This document shows, one piece after another, positions 5,483 to 5,596 of a stretch of DNA of 5,596 nt. The notes below the pieces were generated by a model. The model was not told the origin of the DNA. It made no database searches and saw only the letters and a list, made by a program, of their open reading frames with translations. How positions within the stretch are numbered: the first letter of the stretch is position 1; every line of letters starts with the position of its first letter. The position numbers and the translations under genes are program-made. Source of the DNA: JBKEDF01 sp047975325 (lineage in GTDB: Bacteria; Pseudomonadota; Alphaproteobacteria; Rhodobacterales; Rhodobacteraceae); contig JBKEDF010000037.1 of the NCBI GenBank assembly GCA_047975325.1, positions 1 through 5,596 of the forward strand, in the 5' to 3' direction.

Positions 5483-5596
5483 CCAAACAATTTCAACGTG
5501 ATTATATGGATTGCATGACTTACAGCGCAGATTTTTGTTGCCATGTTTTATCGACCCGGGATCGGGAGTGTTTGAGCTTTCAGGAAACGGCAGAGC
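5480..5596 (+). mobile_element. Left end of an IS630-family insertion sequence (partial, runs off window)
   Basis: qNor similarity stops abruptly after MI (5474-5479), where a full-length protein would continue into its last two helices. From here the DNA is visibly more AT-rich than the flanking high-GC gene. The border reads ATGATATAGCC, with TA at 5478-5479 and again at 5480-5481; IS630/Tc1-type elements insert at and duplicate TA. A transposase-like reading frame opens about 35 bp inside, the short leader typical of this family. The terminal inverted repeat is probably within 5480-5514 but cannot be confirmed because the right end is outside the window. The exact boundary is uncertain by 2-3 bases. 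Confidence 0.6.
5515..5596 (+). CDS. IS630-family transposase, N-terminal 27 codons (partial)
   Basis: The frame reads MTYSADFCCHVLSTRDRECL followed by SFQETAE up to the window edge. It resembles the opening of the helix-turn-helix domain of IS630-type transposases, which typically begin MTYSxDFRRxVLxxxExEG and then LSxxETA. An in-frame ATG at 5506 would add MDC; neither start has a strong ribosome binding site. Three positions that are normally R, R and G are cysteine here (TGT, TGC, TGT), each one base change from the expected codon, which may signal decay or simply a divergent copy. The call rests on a short motif remembered from the family, so it is moderate. Confidence 0.55.
   Translation, partial: MTYSADFCCHVLSTRDRECLSFQETAE

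Overview
The window looks like chromosomal DNA from an alphaproteobacterium, most likely Rhodobacterales (Rhodobacter/Paracoccus/Roseobacter relatives). The evidence is the EF-Tu N-terminus (an AYDQIDGAPEEKARGITIST-type stretch), high GC with GC-rich third positions, and a pair formed by a small YdjA-like nitroreductase and an EI24/CysZ-type membrane protein. The affiliation is inferred from protein style, not from a search.

Layout. Minus strand, 1-254: the first 84 codons of tuf (EF-Tu), running off the left edge. Minus strand, 345-917: a 190-aa predicted lipoprotein of unknown function. A 122-bp divergent gap follows. The plus strand then carries an orphan cytochrome P450 (1040-2401), a YdjA-like nitroreductase (2497-3072) and an EI24-domain membrane protein (3072-3779). 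The last two overlap by one base (TAATG) and are probably co-translated. These genes all look intact and ordinary apart from the tuf truncation at the window edge.

The unusual part is 3780-5596. After an intergenic stretch with stacked short palindromes comes a gene for a quinol-dependent, single-subunit nitric oxide reductase (qNor, NorZ type), and it is broken twice. An internal deletion near 4418-4424 removes about 135 codons (roughly two membrane helices and part of the soluble domain) and shifts the frame. At about 5478-5482 the 3' end is interrupted, removing about 85 codons. The DNA after the break has lower GC and starts a reading frame resembling the N-terminal helix-turn-helix of an IS630-family transposase, with TA dinucleotides at the border as expected for that family. 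I read this as a decayed NO-detoxification gene interrupted by an insertion sequence that continues beyond the right edge.

How the genes work together: tuf is housekeeping. The P450, nitroreductase and EI24 genes are neighbours in one direction, but nothing in the sequence shows a shared pathway. The qNor remnant would have reduced NO to N2O with electrons from quinol; no accessory nor genes or complete regulators are visible. I found no CRISPR array, tRNA, rRNA or previously undescribed multi-gene system. The most informative observation is the doubly damaged qNor and its IS junction.
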